A DNA stretch of 6,458 bases from an uncultured Coriobacteriaceae bacterium (GCA_902766805.1 CACXFF010000172.1:1-6458), one strand, 5' to 3'; positions 1-5,188 are shown, numbered from the stretch's first letter. Notes: generated by a model from the letters alone, not told the origin. Program-made: numbers and translations.

Positions 1-411
1 CCTATGATACTCTCGCGTGCGACGGAGCTGCCATCTGATGCCAAAAAACAACAACTCTTTGCGCGGGAGGTACCGAGCGCGCAGCGCATGACTGCCGATC
101 ACACCTACTTTTCCACCCGCTCTCGCGCAACGGAAAAGACCACATCATGTTGGTTGTGCAGCCCTGGATATTGTCCATGTCCCACGGGCCGCCCGGTGGA
201 CGATGTTGGCGCCAAACGTTCCGGTTCCGCGAGAGCCAAAGGGGCGGGCAAGTGCTATCTGGGATTATGCTGCCCGCTGCTCAGCCTGGCCGACAAACAG
301 GAGCGCTTGGCGCCAACATCGTCCACCGAGCGGCCCGTGGGACATGGACAGCGGTCGGGGAGGCGGCGAGAGACGGGGGCGGGGGACGGGGAGGACAGCG
401 GGCGCATGCGC
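1..411. other. Upstream non-coding region with no convincing gene
   Basis: No reading frame here looks like a protein. The frames that stay open are arginine-, glycine- and proline-rich translations typical of GC-rich non-coding DNA, they lack a good ribosome binding site, and they overlap one another. The stretch holds a short inverted repeat, CTTTTCC at 108-114 with GGAAAAG at 132-138, and the large inverted repeat annotated separately at 172-350. The end of an upstream gene is not recognisable at the window edge. Confidence 0.6.
172..350. repeat. Large near-perfect inverted repeat (55-base arms)
   Basis: The left arm at 172-226 is complementary to the right arm at 296-350. By hand alignment 51 of 55 positions pair, with mismatches at 193, 216, 219 and 223. 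The outer 47 bases (172-218 with 304-350) hold only two mismatches. The 69-base centre contains a further pair, GCGGGCA at 244-250 with TGCCCGC at 271-277, nearly on the same axis, so transcribed RNA or extruded DNA could form one long hairpin. Each arm contains the self-complementary decamer TTGGCGCCAA (206-215 and 307-316). There is no transposase and no T-tract next to it. It could be a MITE-like insertion or a structured regulatory element in front of the next gene. Confidence 0.85.
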
Positions 412-441
412 TTGTGGTCTCGCGCGCACTTGGAGTAAAAT
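412..441 (+). promoter_or_regulatory. Probable housekeeping promoter for the DUF5684-like gene
   Basis: A -35-like TTGTGG at 412-417 and a -10-like TAAAAT at 436-441 are separated by 18 bases. This is good agreement with the primary sigma-factor consensus and stands out in GC-rich DNA. Transcription would start near 448, leaving a leader of about 55 bases before the start codon at 503. The match is by eye only. Confidence 0.55.
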
Positions 442-491
442 GCATAGCCCAAGTCTGGTTCGACGCGTTCTGGCCGCGGCCGTGACGCCCG

Positions 492-498
492 AAGGAGG
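492..498 (+). promoter_or_regulatory. Ribosome binding site that fixes the start at 503
   Basis: AAGGAGG is a perfect Shine-Dalgarno core, four bases before ATG at 503. The same frame is open back to 203, but the upstream part reads as low-complexity Arg/Gly/Trp-rich sequence and crosses both the predicted promoter and the inverted repeat. The 503 start is therefore the supported one. Confidence 0.85.
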
Positions 499-502
499 AG
501 CA

Positions 503-1012
503 ATGTTCGTTGACGAAGAGACGCTCGGAGGCCTCTTGGTGATGATGGGCGGCATGGCCACGGCTCTCATGGTGCTGACCCTTGTCTTCACTGTCTTGCT
601 GATCATCGCCCACTGGAAGATGTTCACCAAAGCGGGTGAGAAGGGCTGGAAGTCCCTCATTCCCATCTACAGCGACTACATTCTGTACAAGCTGACCTGG
701 TCGCCCGGGGCGTTCTGGCTCTTCGTCGTGATCAGCGTGCTAACTGCCGTGTTCGGCGCGTTGAGCGGCACTTTCGTCATCTCCTCCGGCGGCGAAGTGG
801 TCGCTACGGGCACCGGCAACACCGTCTTCTCCATCCTCACGCTCGTCACGAGCGCTATCGCCTGCATCATCCACATCATGCTGCAGGTCAAGATTGCGGT
901 CGCGTACGACCGTGGCACGGGCACCGCGCTCGGACTGATCTTCCTGCCCAACATCTTCTCGCTGTACTTGGGCTTTGGCTCGGCGCAGTACATTGGGCCG
1001 GAGCCGAAGTAA
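503..1012 (+). CDS. DUF5684-like integral membrane protein (169 aa)
   Basis: This is a small membrane protein of unknown biochemical role. I see four hydrophobic segments, at about residues 14-36, 70-92, 108-131 and 141-158. Between the first two lies a conserved-looking cytoplasmic stretch, WKMFTKAGEKGWKSLIPIYS (residues 38-57), which is the hallmark I associate with DUF5684 proteins; some of these are annotated as signal-peptidase-like without catalytic residues. A short Gly/Ser/Thr-rich loop near residues 94-106 is probably extracytoplasmic. The end carries GFGSAQYIGPEPK. The start is chosen from the strong ribosome binding site at 492-498. The gene has its own promoter and terminator, so it appears monocistronic and unrelated in function to the transporter downstream. 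The family call is from memory of the motif and the function is unknown. Confidence 0.85.
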   Translation: MFVDEETLGGLLVMMGGMATALMVLTLVFTVLLIIAHWKMFTKAGEKGWKSLIPIYSDYILYKLTWSPGAFWLFVVISVLTAVFGALSGTFVISSGGEVVATGTGNTVFSILTLVTSAIACIIHIMLQVKIAVAYDRGTGTALGLIFLPNIFSLYLGFGSAQYIGPEPK

Positions 1013-1034
1013 GGCGGCCCCTACACTGACTGGG

Positions 1035-1065
1035 AACGGCGGACCTGAGGGCCCGCCGTTTTTTT
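1035..1065 (+). terminator. Intrinsic terminator after the DUF5684-like gene
   Basis: AACGGCGG at 1035-1042 pairs perfectly with CCGCCGTT at 1053-1060. Inside it, CC at 1044-1045 pairs with GG at 1050-1051 around a TGAG loop. A run of seven T (1059-1065) follows immediately, 23 bases after the stop codon. Confidence 0.92.
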
Positions 1066-1163
1066 GTGCGCGCAGGGCGGTGTTCGCCGGCCAACGAGCC
1101 CGTCGGATCCGTGCGTCGGCCCCGCGCGTTGGGCACGTCCGCGCGCGCCAGGCTTGGCGGCGG

Positions 1164-1251
1164 GAATAGATTGCACTCGACGCGGGGCCGGAGGTGGCCA
1201 ACTGGGCTTTTGCGGGCGGACGGCCATCGAGTGCAAAGTAGCTAAAATACA
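1164..1251 (+). repeat. Palindromic repeat element, copy 1 (with 3' tail)
   Basis: This is a 74-base core (1164-1237) whose ends are inverted repeats (TTGCACTCGA near the left, TCGAGTGCAA at the right), with a central box AACTGGGCTTTTGCGGGC, followed by the tail GTAGCTAAAATACA (1238-1251). It matches the copy at 6371-6458 without gaps, 76 of 88 bases by hand count, including an unbroken 25-base match at the right end and tail. It resembles a MITE or REP-type element: short, intergenic, palindromic, without coding capacity. Its tail joins directly to an inverted copy. Confidence 0.85.
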
Positions 1252-1254
1252 CAG

Positions 1255-1328
1255 TTTGCACTCGATGGCGCCGACGCGGAGAAAGCCCAGTTGAGCGGCG
1301 AGGGAAGCCCGTCGAGTGCAAACTATTT
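1255..1328 (-). repeat. Palindromic repeat element, inverted copy
   Basis: Read on the minus strand, this begins AAATAGTTTGCACTCG, has the central box AACTGGGCTTT at the same distance, and ends CATCGAGTGCAAA. It aligns without gaps to the 74-base core of the copy at 6371 (about 51 of 74 identical), with the differences concentrated between the terminal and central boxes. Together with copy 1 it forms a composite inverted pair of about 165 bases, separated by GTAGCTAAAATACACAG. The composite has four TTGCACTCGA-type half sites. Confidence 0.8.
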
Positions 1329-1349
1329 GCGGCCGGCCCGATCCATCCG

Positions 1350-1454
1350 CCCGGGCAGACCGTTGGGAGACGTGAGCGCGGACCTGCCATGTTCAGGCCC
1401 GGGCAGACCGTTGGGAGACGTGAGCGTAGGCAGCGGCCGCCCTTTGGGTAAGGT
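1350..1454 (+). repeat. Short direct-repeat cluster upstream of the lipoprotein gene
   Basis: A 29-base unit containing GGCAGACCGTTGGGAGACG occurs perfectly at 1350-1378 and 1398-1426, 48 bases apart. A diverged third unit (GGCCGCCCTTTGGGTAAGGT, 1435-1454) follows. The perfect units each begin with CCCGGG. The cluster lies 75-180 bases before the lipoprotein start, where operator sites would be expected, but it could equally be a neutral tandem duplication. Only two perfect copies exist, so it is not a CRISPR array. Confidence 0.8.
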
Positions 1455-1463
1455 ACTGCGATA

Positions 1464-1486
1464 TGAGGGGCATGCGCCTCCCCTCA
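1464..1486 (+). other. Leader hairpin before the lipoprotein gene
   Basis: TGAGGGG at 1464-1470 pairs perfectly with CCCCTCA at 1480-1486 around a nine-base loop. It ends 28 bases before the ribosome binding site of the gene at 1529. No T-tract follows, so termination is unlikely. Any regulatory role is speculative. Confidence 0.45.
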
Positions 1487-1528
1487 GCTGCTTTCCGCCG
1501 AACGCATGGCGCAGAAGGAGGCCAAGCT

Positions 1529-2086
1529 ATGTCTTACGCACACAAGGCCATCGCAGCGGCCCTGACGGCGGCGCTCGGCGCCGGCTCACTTGTCGCGTGC
1601 GGTGCTTCGGGCAACCAGCCCGCGTCGACCGCCGCTGCCACCACGACTGCTGCCACCACGGCCCCCGCCACGTCGGCGCAGACCCATGGGGGTGTGGCCA
1701 ACCCGTTCGTTCCGTGCTCCGACGCCACCGAGGTGGGCAAGCTTGCGGGGTTCAGTGTGACCTTCCCCGAGGGCGTCTCGGGCTATCCGCAGCGCGAGTT
1801 CTCCGCGATCGAGGGCCAGCTGGCCCAAGCCATGTACACCGACGACGCGGGCAAGCGCGTGCTCGTGCGCAAGGGCGCCGGCACGGAGGACGTGAGCGGC
1901 GACTACAACGAGTACGCCAGCTCGACCACGGTCGACGCGGCCAACGGTGCCACCGTCACGCTCAAGGGCGACGGCCAGCTCGTCTACGTGGCGACTTGGG
2001 TGCAGGACGGCCACGCGTTCGCCATCGACGCCGACGCCGGCCTGGACCAGGGGACGATCGTCAACCTGGTGCTCCAGACGATGTAA
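1529..2086 (+). CDS. Small secreted lipoprotein, function unknown, DUF4367-like (185 aa)
   Basis: This is a predicted membrane-anchored lipoprotein. Residues 1-23 form a Sec-type signal (hydrophobic AAALTAALGAGSL) ending in the lipobox LVAC, with the acylated cysteine at residue 24. Residues 32-52 are an Ala/Thr-rich flexible linker. The folded part starts near NPFVPC (58-63) and includes GFSVTFPEGVSGY (74-86), VLVRKGAGTEDVSGDYN (111-127) and a strand-rich C-terminus. The GAGxEDxSGDYN-type segment recalls small DUF4367-like lipoproteins and anti-sigma-associated domains, where it occurs in the extracytoplasmic part; that assignment is from memory. The ATG at 1529 has AAGGAG (1515-1520) eight bases before it and begins the signal peptide, so I prefer it to the in-frame ATG at 1463. 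The gene stands alone between hairpins. A link to the adjacent transporter is possible but not shown. Confidence 0.87.
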   Translation: MSYAHKAIAAALTAALGAGSLVACGASGNQPASTAAATTTAATTAPATSAQTHGGVANPFVPCSDATEVGKLAGFSVTFPEGVSGYPQREFSAIEGQLAQAMYTDDAGKRVLVRKGAGTEDVSGDYNEYASSTTVDAANGATVTLKGDGQLVYVATWVQDGHAFAIDADAGLDQGTIVNLVLQTM

Positions 2087-2108
2087 GCGGCCTAGCTGCG
2101 GCTTTGCT

Positions 2109-2151
2109 GGCGAACGCTCTGTCACGGGACCTCTGCGGCAGGGCGTTCGCC
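2109..2151 (+). terminator. Strong hairpin after the lipoprotein gene, possible terminator without T-tract
   Basis: GGCGAACGC at 2109-2117 pairs perfectly with GCGTTCGCC at 2143-2151. Pairing continues inward through 2118-2123 with 2137-2142, including two G-T wobbles, giving about 15 pairs and a 13-base loop. It begins 23 bases after the stop codon. No run of T follows, so it is either a Rho-assisted or RNA-end-stabilising structure rather than a textbook terminator. Confidence 0.55.
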
Positions 2152-2313
2152 CATCGTGTCCGCAGTCGGGGCAGGGCGTGCGTCGTCGCTCTCGCGGAGG
2201 CGTCCGGGCGCGCGTGTCTCCCTATTGTGAACCGCCTGTTTCGTTAACCCACAAATTCCTAGTAGCGCGGGTGTATATAGCGCGCATTGGGGTACCATGC
2301 AGTCATTCTGGGT

Positions 2314-2355
2314 TCCGTGTCGCCCTCGGCGGCTGCCAAAGACGGGAGACACGGA
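2314..2355 (+). promoter_or_regulatory. Structured 5' leader of the transporter operon
   Basis: TCCGTGTC at 2314-2321 pairs perfectly with GACACGGA at 2348-2355. On the same axis CCC (2323-2325) pairs with GGG (2344-2346), and GGC (2328-2330) with GCC (2335-2337) around GGCT. This gives a three-tier stem with internal loops, about 70 bases before the start codon. I could not match it to a riboswitch class I know, including the glycine, glutamine, SAM, ZTP, cobalamin and c-di-GMP classes. It may be a cis-acting regulator or a protein-binding site, or incidental. Confidence 0.4.
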
Positions 2356-2424
2356 CGGCTATGAGCGCTTGGCTGGGACGTTGTCGCAGCTTGGCACATA
2401 TGGAGAAGAAAGAGAGGTTCTGCC

Positions 2425-3441
2425 ATGAACACGATCGAGCAGTTCAACCTGAACCGTCGTCAGTTTGCCGGCCTGGGCCTGGGCAGCATCGCCGCTCTGG
2501 GCCTGGCTGCGTGCGGTGGCGGTCAGGGCTCCAGCGCGGCTACCACGGCTGCCGCTACCACGGCCGCTGCCACCTCCGAGCCCGTGAAGCTCGAGGACGA
2601 GCAGGAAGCCCCCGAGGTCGACGCCAAGCAGTTCGACGCGATCGTCGCCACGGTCACGCCGGCCGACGCCGCGACCATCGAGGCCAGCGCGTGGGCCAAG
2701 GCGATCAAGGACGCCGGCAAGCTGCGCGTGGGTGGCGTGAAGACGTCCACCTTCTTCAGCCTGCTGAACGAGGAGGACGGCCGCGAGCGCGGTTTCGACG
2801 CGGGCCTGTTCCAGATGCTCACCCGCTACATCCTGGGCGACGAGACCAAGTACGAGCTCACCCAGGTGACCTCGGACACCCGTGAGTCCGTCCTGACCAA
2901 CGGCCAGGTGGACTGCGTCTTCGCCACCTACTCCATCCTGCCCGAGCGCCAGAAGCTCATCGATTTCGCTGGTCCGTACTACACCTCCCAGCAGTCGATC
3001 CTGGTGAAGAAGGACAACGACAGCATCAAGAGCGTCGCCGACCTCGCCGACAAGAACGTCGCCGTCCAGTCCGGCTCCTCCGGTCCCTCCATCATGGAGG
3101 AGGAGCAGCCCAAGGCCAAGCTGCAGGAGTTTTCCACGGACGAAGAGGCCCGTTCCGCCCTGGAGCAGGGCCGCGTGGACGCCTACGTCATCGACAACGC
3201 CATGCAGATGGGCGCCGTGGCGCGCAACCCCTCCAAGTACAAGATCGTCGGCGAGCCCTTTGGCCCCACCGACCCGTACGGCATCGGCCTGCCCAAGGGC
3301 GCCGAGGGTGCCGTGGACTTCGTGAACGCCTTCCTGAAGAAGCTCGAGGACGAAGGCGCCTGGGAGAGCCTGTGGCACGTCTGCATCGGCGCCCGCACCA
3401 ACCAGGAGAAGGCTCCTCAGCCGCCCGCGATCGGTGCCTAA
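2425..3441 (+). CDS. gluB: Amino-acid ABC transporter substrate-binding lipoprotein, probably glutamate (338 aa)
   Basis: This is the extracytoplasmic receptor of the importer. The N-terminus has twin arginines (NRRQF, residues 10-14), a hydrophobic stretch and the lipobox LAAC with Cys30, so export may use the Tat route before lipid anchoring. An Ala/Thr linker (about 36-52) and an acidic helical segment (53-95) precede the family 3 solute-binding fold (PF00497), which begins near GKLRVGG (98-104). Recognisable pieces are GFDAGLFQML (123-132), the ligand-type arginine region DTRESVLTNGQVDCVFATYS (151-170) with ILPERQKLIDFAGPYY (171-186), and a second-lobe segment near GRVDAYVIDN (249-258). 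Comparison from memory with actinobacterial GluB (ATYSI, GPY, YGIGL) favours glutamate or another polar amino acid, but the substrate is inferred. AGAGAGG lies seven bases before the start. The gene leads the operon, with a 170-base gap before the permeases. Confidence 0.93.
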   Translation: MNTIEQFNLNRRQFAGLGLGSIAALGLAACGGGQGSSAATTAAATTAAATSEPVKLEDEQEAPEVDAKQFDAIVATVTPADAATIEASAWAKAIKDAGKLRVGGVKTSTFFSLLNEEDGRERGFDAGLFQMLTRYILGDETKYELTQVTSDTRESVLTNGQVDCVFATYSILPERQKLIDFAGPYYTSQQSILVKKDNDSIKSVADLADKNVAVQSGSSGPSIMEEEQPKAKLQEFSTDEEARSALEQGRVDAYVIDNAMQMGAVARNPSKYKIVGEPFGPTDPYGIGLPKGAEGAVDFVNAFLKKLEDEGAWESLWHVCIGARTNQEKAPQPPAIGA

Positions 3442-3471
3442 GGATAGATTCCCAGCTACCTGGGCTATCCT
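3441..3471 (+). other. Stem-loop abutting the binding-protein stop codon
   Basis: AGGATAG (3441-3447) pairs perfectly with CTATCCT (3465-3471). Stacked on it, CCCAG (3451-3455) pairs with CTGGG (3460-3464) around CTAC, with a three-base bulge (ATT) on the 5' side. The structure starts at the last base of the stop codon. No T-tract follows, so RNA-end protection is more likely than termination. Confidence 0.65.
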
Positions 3472-3490
3472 AGACAGGGGATGAACGACC

Positions 3491-3532
3491 GTCGCGAGGG
3501 GTCGTCGGCACGCACCGGCGGCCCCTCGCGAC
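3491..3532 (+). other. Very stable stem-loop between binding-protein and permease genes
   Basis: GTCGCGAGGGG (3491-3501) and CCCCTCGCGAC (3522-3532) are perfect complements. Pairing extends inward through 3508/3515 with two G-T wobbles, giving 18 pairs and a six-base loop. No T-run follows. Together with the hairpin at 3441-3471, it forms a double structure in the spacer. In operons such as malEFG, intercistronic stem-loops protect the upstream message, so that binding protein exceeds permease. Confidence 0.75.
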
Positions 3533-3611
3533 ACAGAGGGCGGCTGTGACCCGCGGGGATGACGCGCGGGGGCGCAGCGTAACGTCGGCGCACGTTGGAT
3601 AGGGGGGACGC

Positions 3612-4271
3612 ATGAGCATCGCCGAAGTGCTCGAACAGTATGGCGACAAATACCTCGCTGCCATACTCACCACCTGGCAGATGACCGCGATCGGGTTCTC
3701 CGTGGCGTTCGTCTTGGCCATCCTCATCACGATCCTGCGCGTGTCCCCGATCAAGCCGCTGCGCTTGGTGGGCGACCTGTACGTGCAGATCTTCCGCAAC
3801 ATCCCCGGCGTCTCGCTGCTCATCATCTGCGTGTACGCCCTGCCCAACCTGGGTCTGCTCCTGGAGTACAAGACCTGCGTCATGGTCGCGGTCATCCTTT
3901 TGGCCTCGGCCTTTGGCAGCGAGAACTTCATGAGCGGCATCAACACCATCGGCGTGGGCCAGATCGAGGCCGCGCGCTCCATCGGGTTGAACTTCGGGCA
4001 GATCATCCGCCTGGTCGTCGTGCCGCAGGCGTTGCGCTCCGCGGTGCTGCCCATGACCAACCTGCTCATCGCCACGATGCTCACCACCGCCATCGGCTCG
4101 CAGGTGCCGCTCAATCCGCAGGAGCTCACGGGCCTGGTGAGCTATATCAACACCCGTTCCGTCGCCGGCATCCTGCCCTTCTTCATCTCGGCCTTCTGCT
4201 ATGCGGGCACGGCCGTGGTCCTGGGCTTCATCGGCAACGCCATCGACAAGAAGGTGAGGATCCTGCGATGA
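3612..4271 (+). CDS. gluC: Amino-acid ABC transporter permease, GluC-like (219 aa)
   Basis: This is one of two transmembrane subunits of the importer (polar amino-acid/HisMQ permease family). Hydrophobic segments lie at about residues 21-43, 64-84, 87-103, 143-163 and 186-208. FRNIPGVSLL (61-70) is the FRxxP family signature. The cytoplasmic EAA loop that docks on the ATPase is at 119-141 (EAARSIGL, then VVVPQAL). RVSPIKPLR (43-51), SGINTIGVGQ (108-117) and the EAA loop closely match actinobacterial GluC as I remember it. The stretch after the EAA loop is unusual: it reads LLIATMLTTAIGSQVPLNPQ, where most relatives have a K-(D/N)-T/S segment. GGGGGG (3602-3607) lies just before the ATG. The stop overlaps the next start, so the two permeases are translationally coupled. 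The length is normal for the family. Confidence 0.92.
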   Translation: MSIAEVLEQYGDKYLAAILTTWQMTAIGFSVAFVLAILITILRVSPIKPLRLVGDLYVQIFRNIPGVSLLIICVYALPNLGLLLEYKTCVMVAVILLASAFGSENFMSGINTIGVGQIEAARSIGLNFGQIIRLVVVPQALRSAVLPMTNLLIATMLTTAIGSQVPLNPQELTGLVSYINTRSVAGILPFFISAFCYAGTAVVLGFIGNAIDKKVRILR

Positions 4272-5113
4272 GCGCACACGTCACCTCCATGCGCGACGCG
4301 CTCTACGAGGCCCCTGGCCCCAAGACGCGCCGCCTCACCATCATCCTCACGTCTATCTCGCTGCTGCTCGTGGCCATCGGCATCGGCTTGGTGGTCTGGC
4401 AGTTCTACCAGACAGGCCAGCTCGACGCCAAATACTGGGAATTCTTCCTGAAGCCGAGCACCTGGCGCTTCTTGGGCGAGGGCTTCCTGGGCACCGTGAA
4501 GGTCGCGCTCACCTCCGGTGCCATCGCGCTCGTCCTGGGCGTGCTGCTCATGCTGGGGCGTACGAGCGGCATCCGTCCGCTCGAGGTCGTCTCGCGCGTG
4601 ATCATCGACTTCTTCCGCGGCGTGCCCTCGCTGTTGCTCATCTACTTCTTTTTCCTGGTCATTCCGCAGTACGGCATCAAGATGTCGTCGTTCTGGATGA
4701 TCGCCCTGCCCGTGGCGTTCGCCGCGTCGGGCGTGCTGGCCGAGGTGTTTCGCGCCGGCGTGAATGCCGTGCCCAAAGGCCAGACCGAGGCCGCGCTCTC
4801 CATCGGCCTCACCAAAGGCAAGATCATGTTCAAGATCATCCTGCCCCAGGCGCTGCGCATCGTGATCCCGTCGCTCATCAGCCAGCTGGTCGTCGTGGTC
4901 AAGGACACGACCGTGGCCTACGTGGTGAGCTATCCCGACCTGCTGCAGAACGCGCGCGTGCTCATCACCAAATACGACGCGCTCGTGTCGGTCTATTTCG
5001 TGATCGCCATCATCTACATCCTGGTCAACTACGCCATCAACGAGCTGTCCATTTCGGTGTCGCGCCGCATGGGCCAGCCCATCATCAGCCGCACCTCCGA
5101 GAACCCGCTCTAA
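4268..5113 (+). CDS. gluD: Amino-acid ABC transporter permease, GluD-like (281 aa)
   Basis: This is the second transmembrane subunit, expected to pair with the upstream permease. Residues 9-22 contain LYEAPGPKTRR, an N-terminal signature shared with actinobacterial GluD as I remember it. A first hydrophobic segment follows (25-46), then a roughly 30-residue extracytoplasmic stretch, and the permease core with helices near 76-96, 121-133, 142-161, 199-213 and 241-260. FFRGVPSLL (115-123) is the family signature. The EAA loop is at 174-197 (EAALSIGL, then IILPQALR). It is followed by the classical VKDTTVAYVVS segment (211-221) that its partner lacks. The start overlaps the previous stop as ATGA, which fixes the start and implies coupled translation. 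The C-terminus is short compared with some relatives. Confidence 0.93.
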   Translation: MSAHVTSMRDALYEAPGPKTRRLTIILTSISLLLVAIGIGLVVWQFYQTGQLDAKYWEFFLKPSTWRFLGEGFLGTVKVALTSGAIALVLGVLLMLGRTSGIRPLEVVSRVIIDFFRGVPSLLLIYFFFLVIPQYGIKMSSFWMIALPVAFAASGVLAEVFRAGVNAVPKGQTEAALSIGLTKGKIMFKIILPQALRIVIPSLISQLVVVVKDTTVAYVVSYPDLLQNARVLITKYDALVSVYFVIAIIYILVNYAINELSISVSRRMGQPIISRTSENPL

Positions 5114-5188
5114 CCGCAGGTTGGCGCCCTGCGCCTGTCCCGTCCTGCGCTCCGTATCGCCCCGCCGCGACCGCCGAAAGAAGGAACC

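Larger units (their letters stand above)
1066..1528. other. Intergenic region filled with repeats
   Basis: No credible gene lies here. From left to right it holds about 100 bases of very GC-rich sequence without recognisable content, a pair of palindromic elements facing each other (1164-1328), a cluster of short direct repeats (1350-1454), and a leader hairpin (1464-1486) before the lipoprotein gene. I could not find a convincing -35/-10 pair for that gene. The frames open through this area (for example from 1291) translate the repeats as GRPLGDVS units, but run on past the real lipoprotein gene in another frame and are not believable. Confidence 0.6.
2087..2424. other. Intergenic and leader region before the transporter operon
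   Basis: This 338-base gap contains a strong hairpin just after the lipoprotein gene (2109-2151), a weak possible -10 (TATATA at 2274-2279, without a good -35), a structured leader (2314-2355) and the ribosome binding site AGAGAGG (2411-2417). No gene is evident. An open frame beginning at ATG 2361 does not terminate before running deep into the binding-protein gene. Confidence 0.6.

Noticed and set aside
4..438. Open frame of 144 codons at the left edge
   Set aside because: It reads through the large inverted repeat with composition unlike a folded protein and no ribosome binding site. I see no motif.
203..502. N-terminal extension of the DUF5684-like protein back to ATG 203
   Set aside because: The added 100 residues are low-complexity Arg/Gly/Trp-rich sequence, cross the promoter and the inverted repeat, and the start has no ribosome binding site. 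The ATG at 503 has AAGGAGG.
1243..1248. TAAAAT in the palindromic-element tail as a -10 box
   Set aside because: There is no acceptable -35 at the right distance (the bases are GC-rich ACGGCC), and the same sequence is part of a repeat element, so its presence does not imply promoter function.
1350..1454. CRISPR array
   Set aside because: Only two perfect units and one diverged unit, unequal spacing, and no cas genes nearby.
1291..2247. Long plus-strand frame overlapping the lipoprotein gene
   Set aside because: It starts inside a repeat element and translates the lipoprotein gene in another frame into Arg/Gly-rich sequence, a typical shadow in GC-rich DNA.
2361..2424. Possible leader peptide starting at ATG 2361
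   Set aside because: The frame has no stop before the receptor start and continues far into the gene, so it is not a short attenuation peptide. No run of codons for one amino acid is present.
2359..3534. 391-codon minus-strand frame opposite the binding-protein gene
   Set aside because: It is the complement of a clearly recognisable binding protein, is Gly/Leu/Val/Asp-repetitive, and has no ribosome binding site or family motif.
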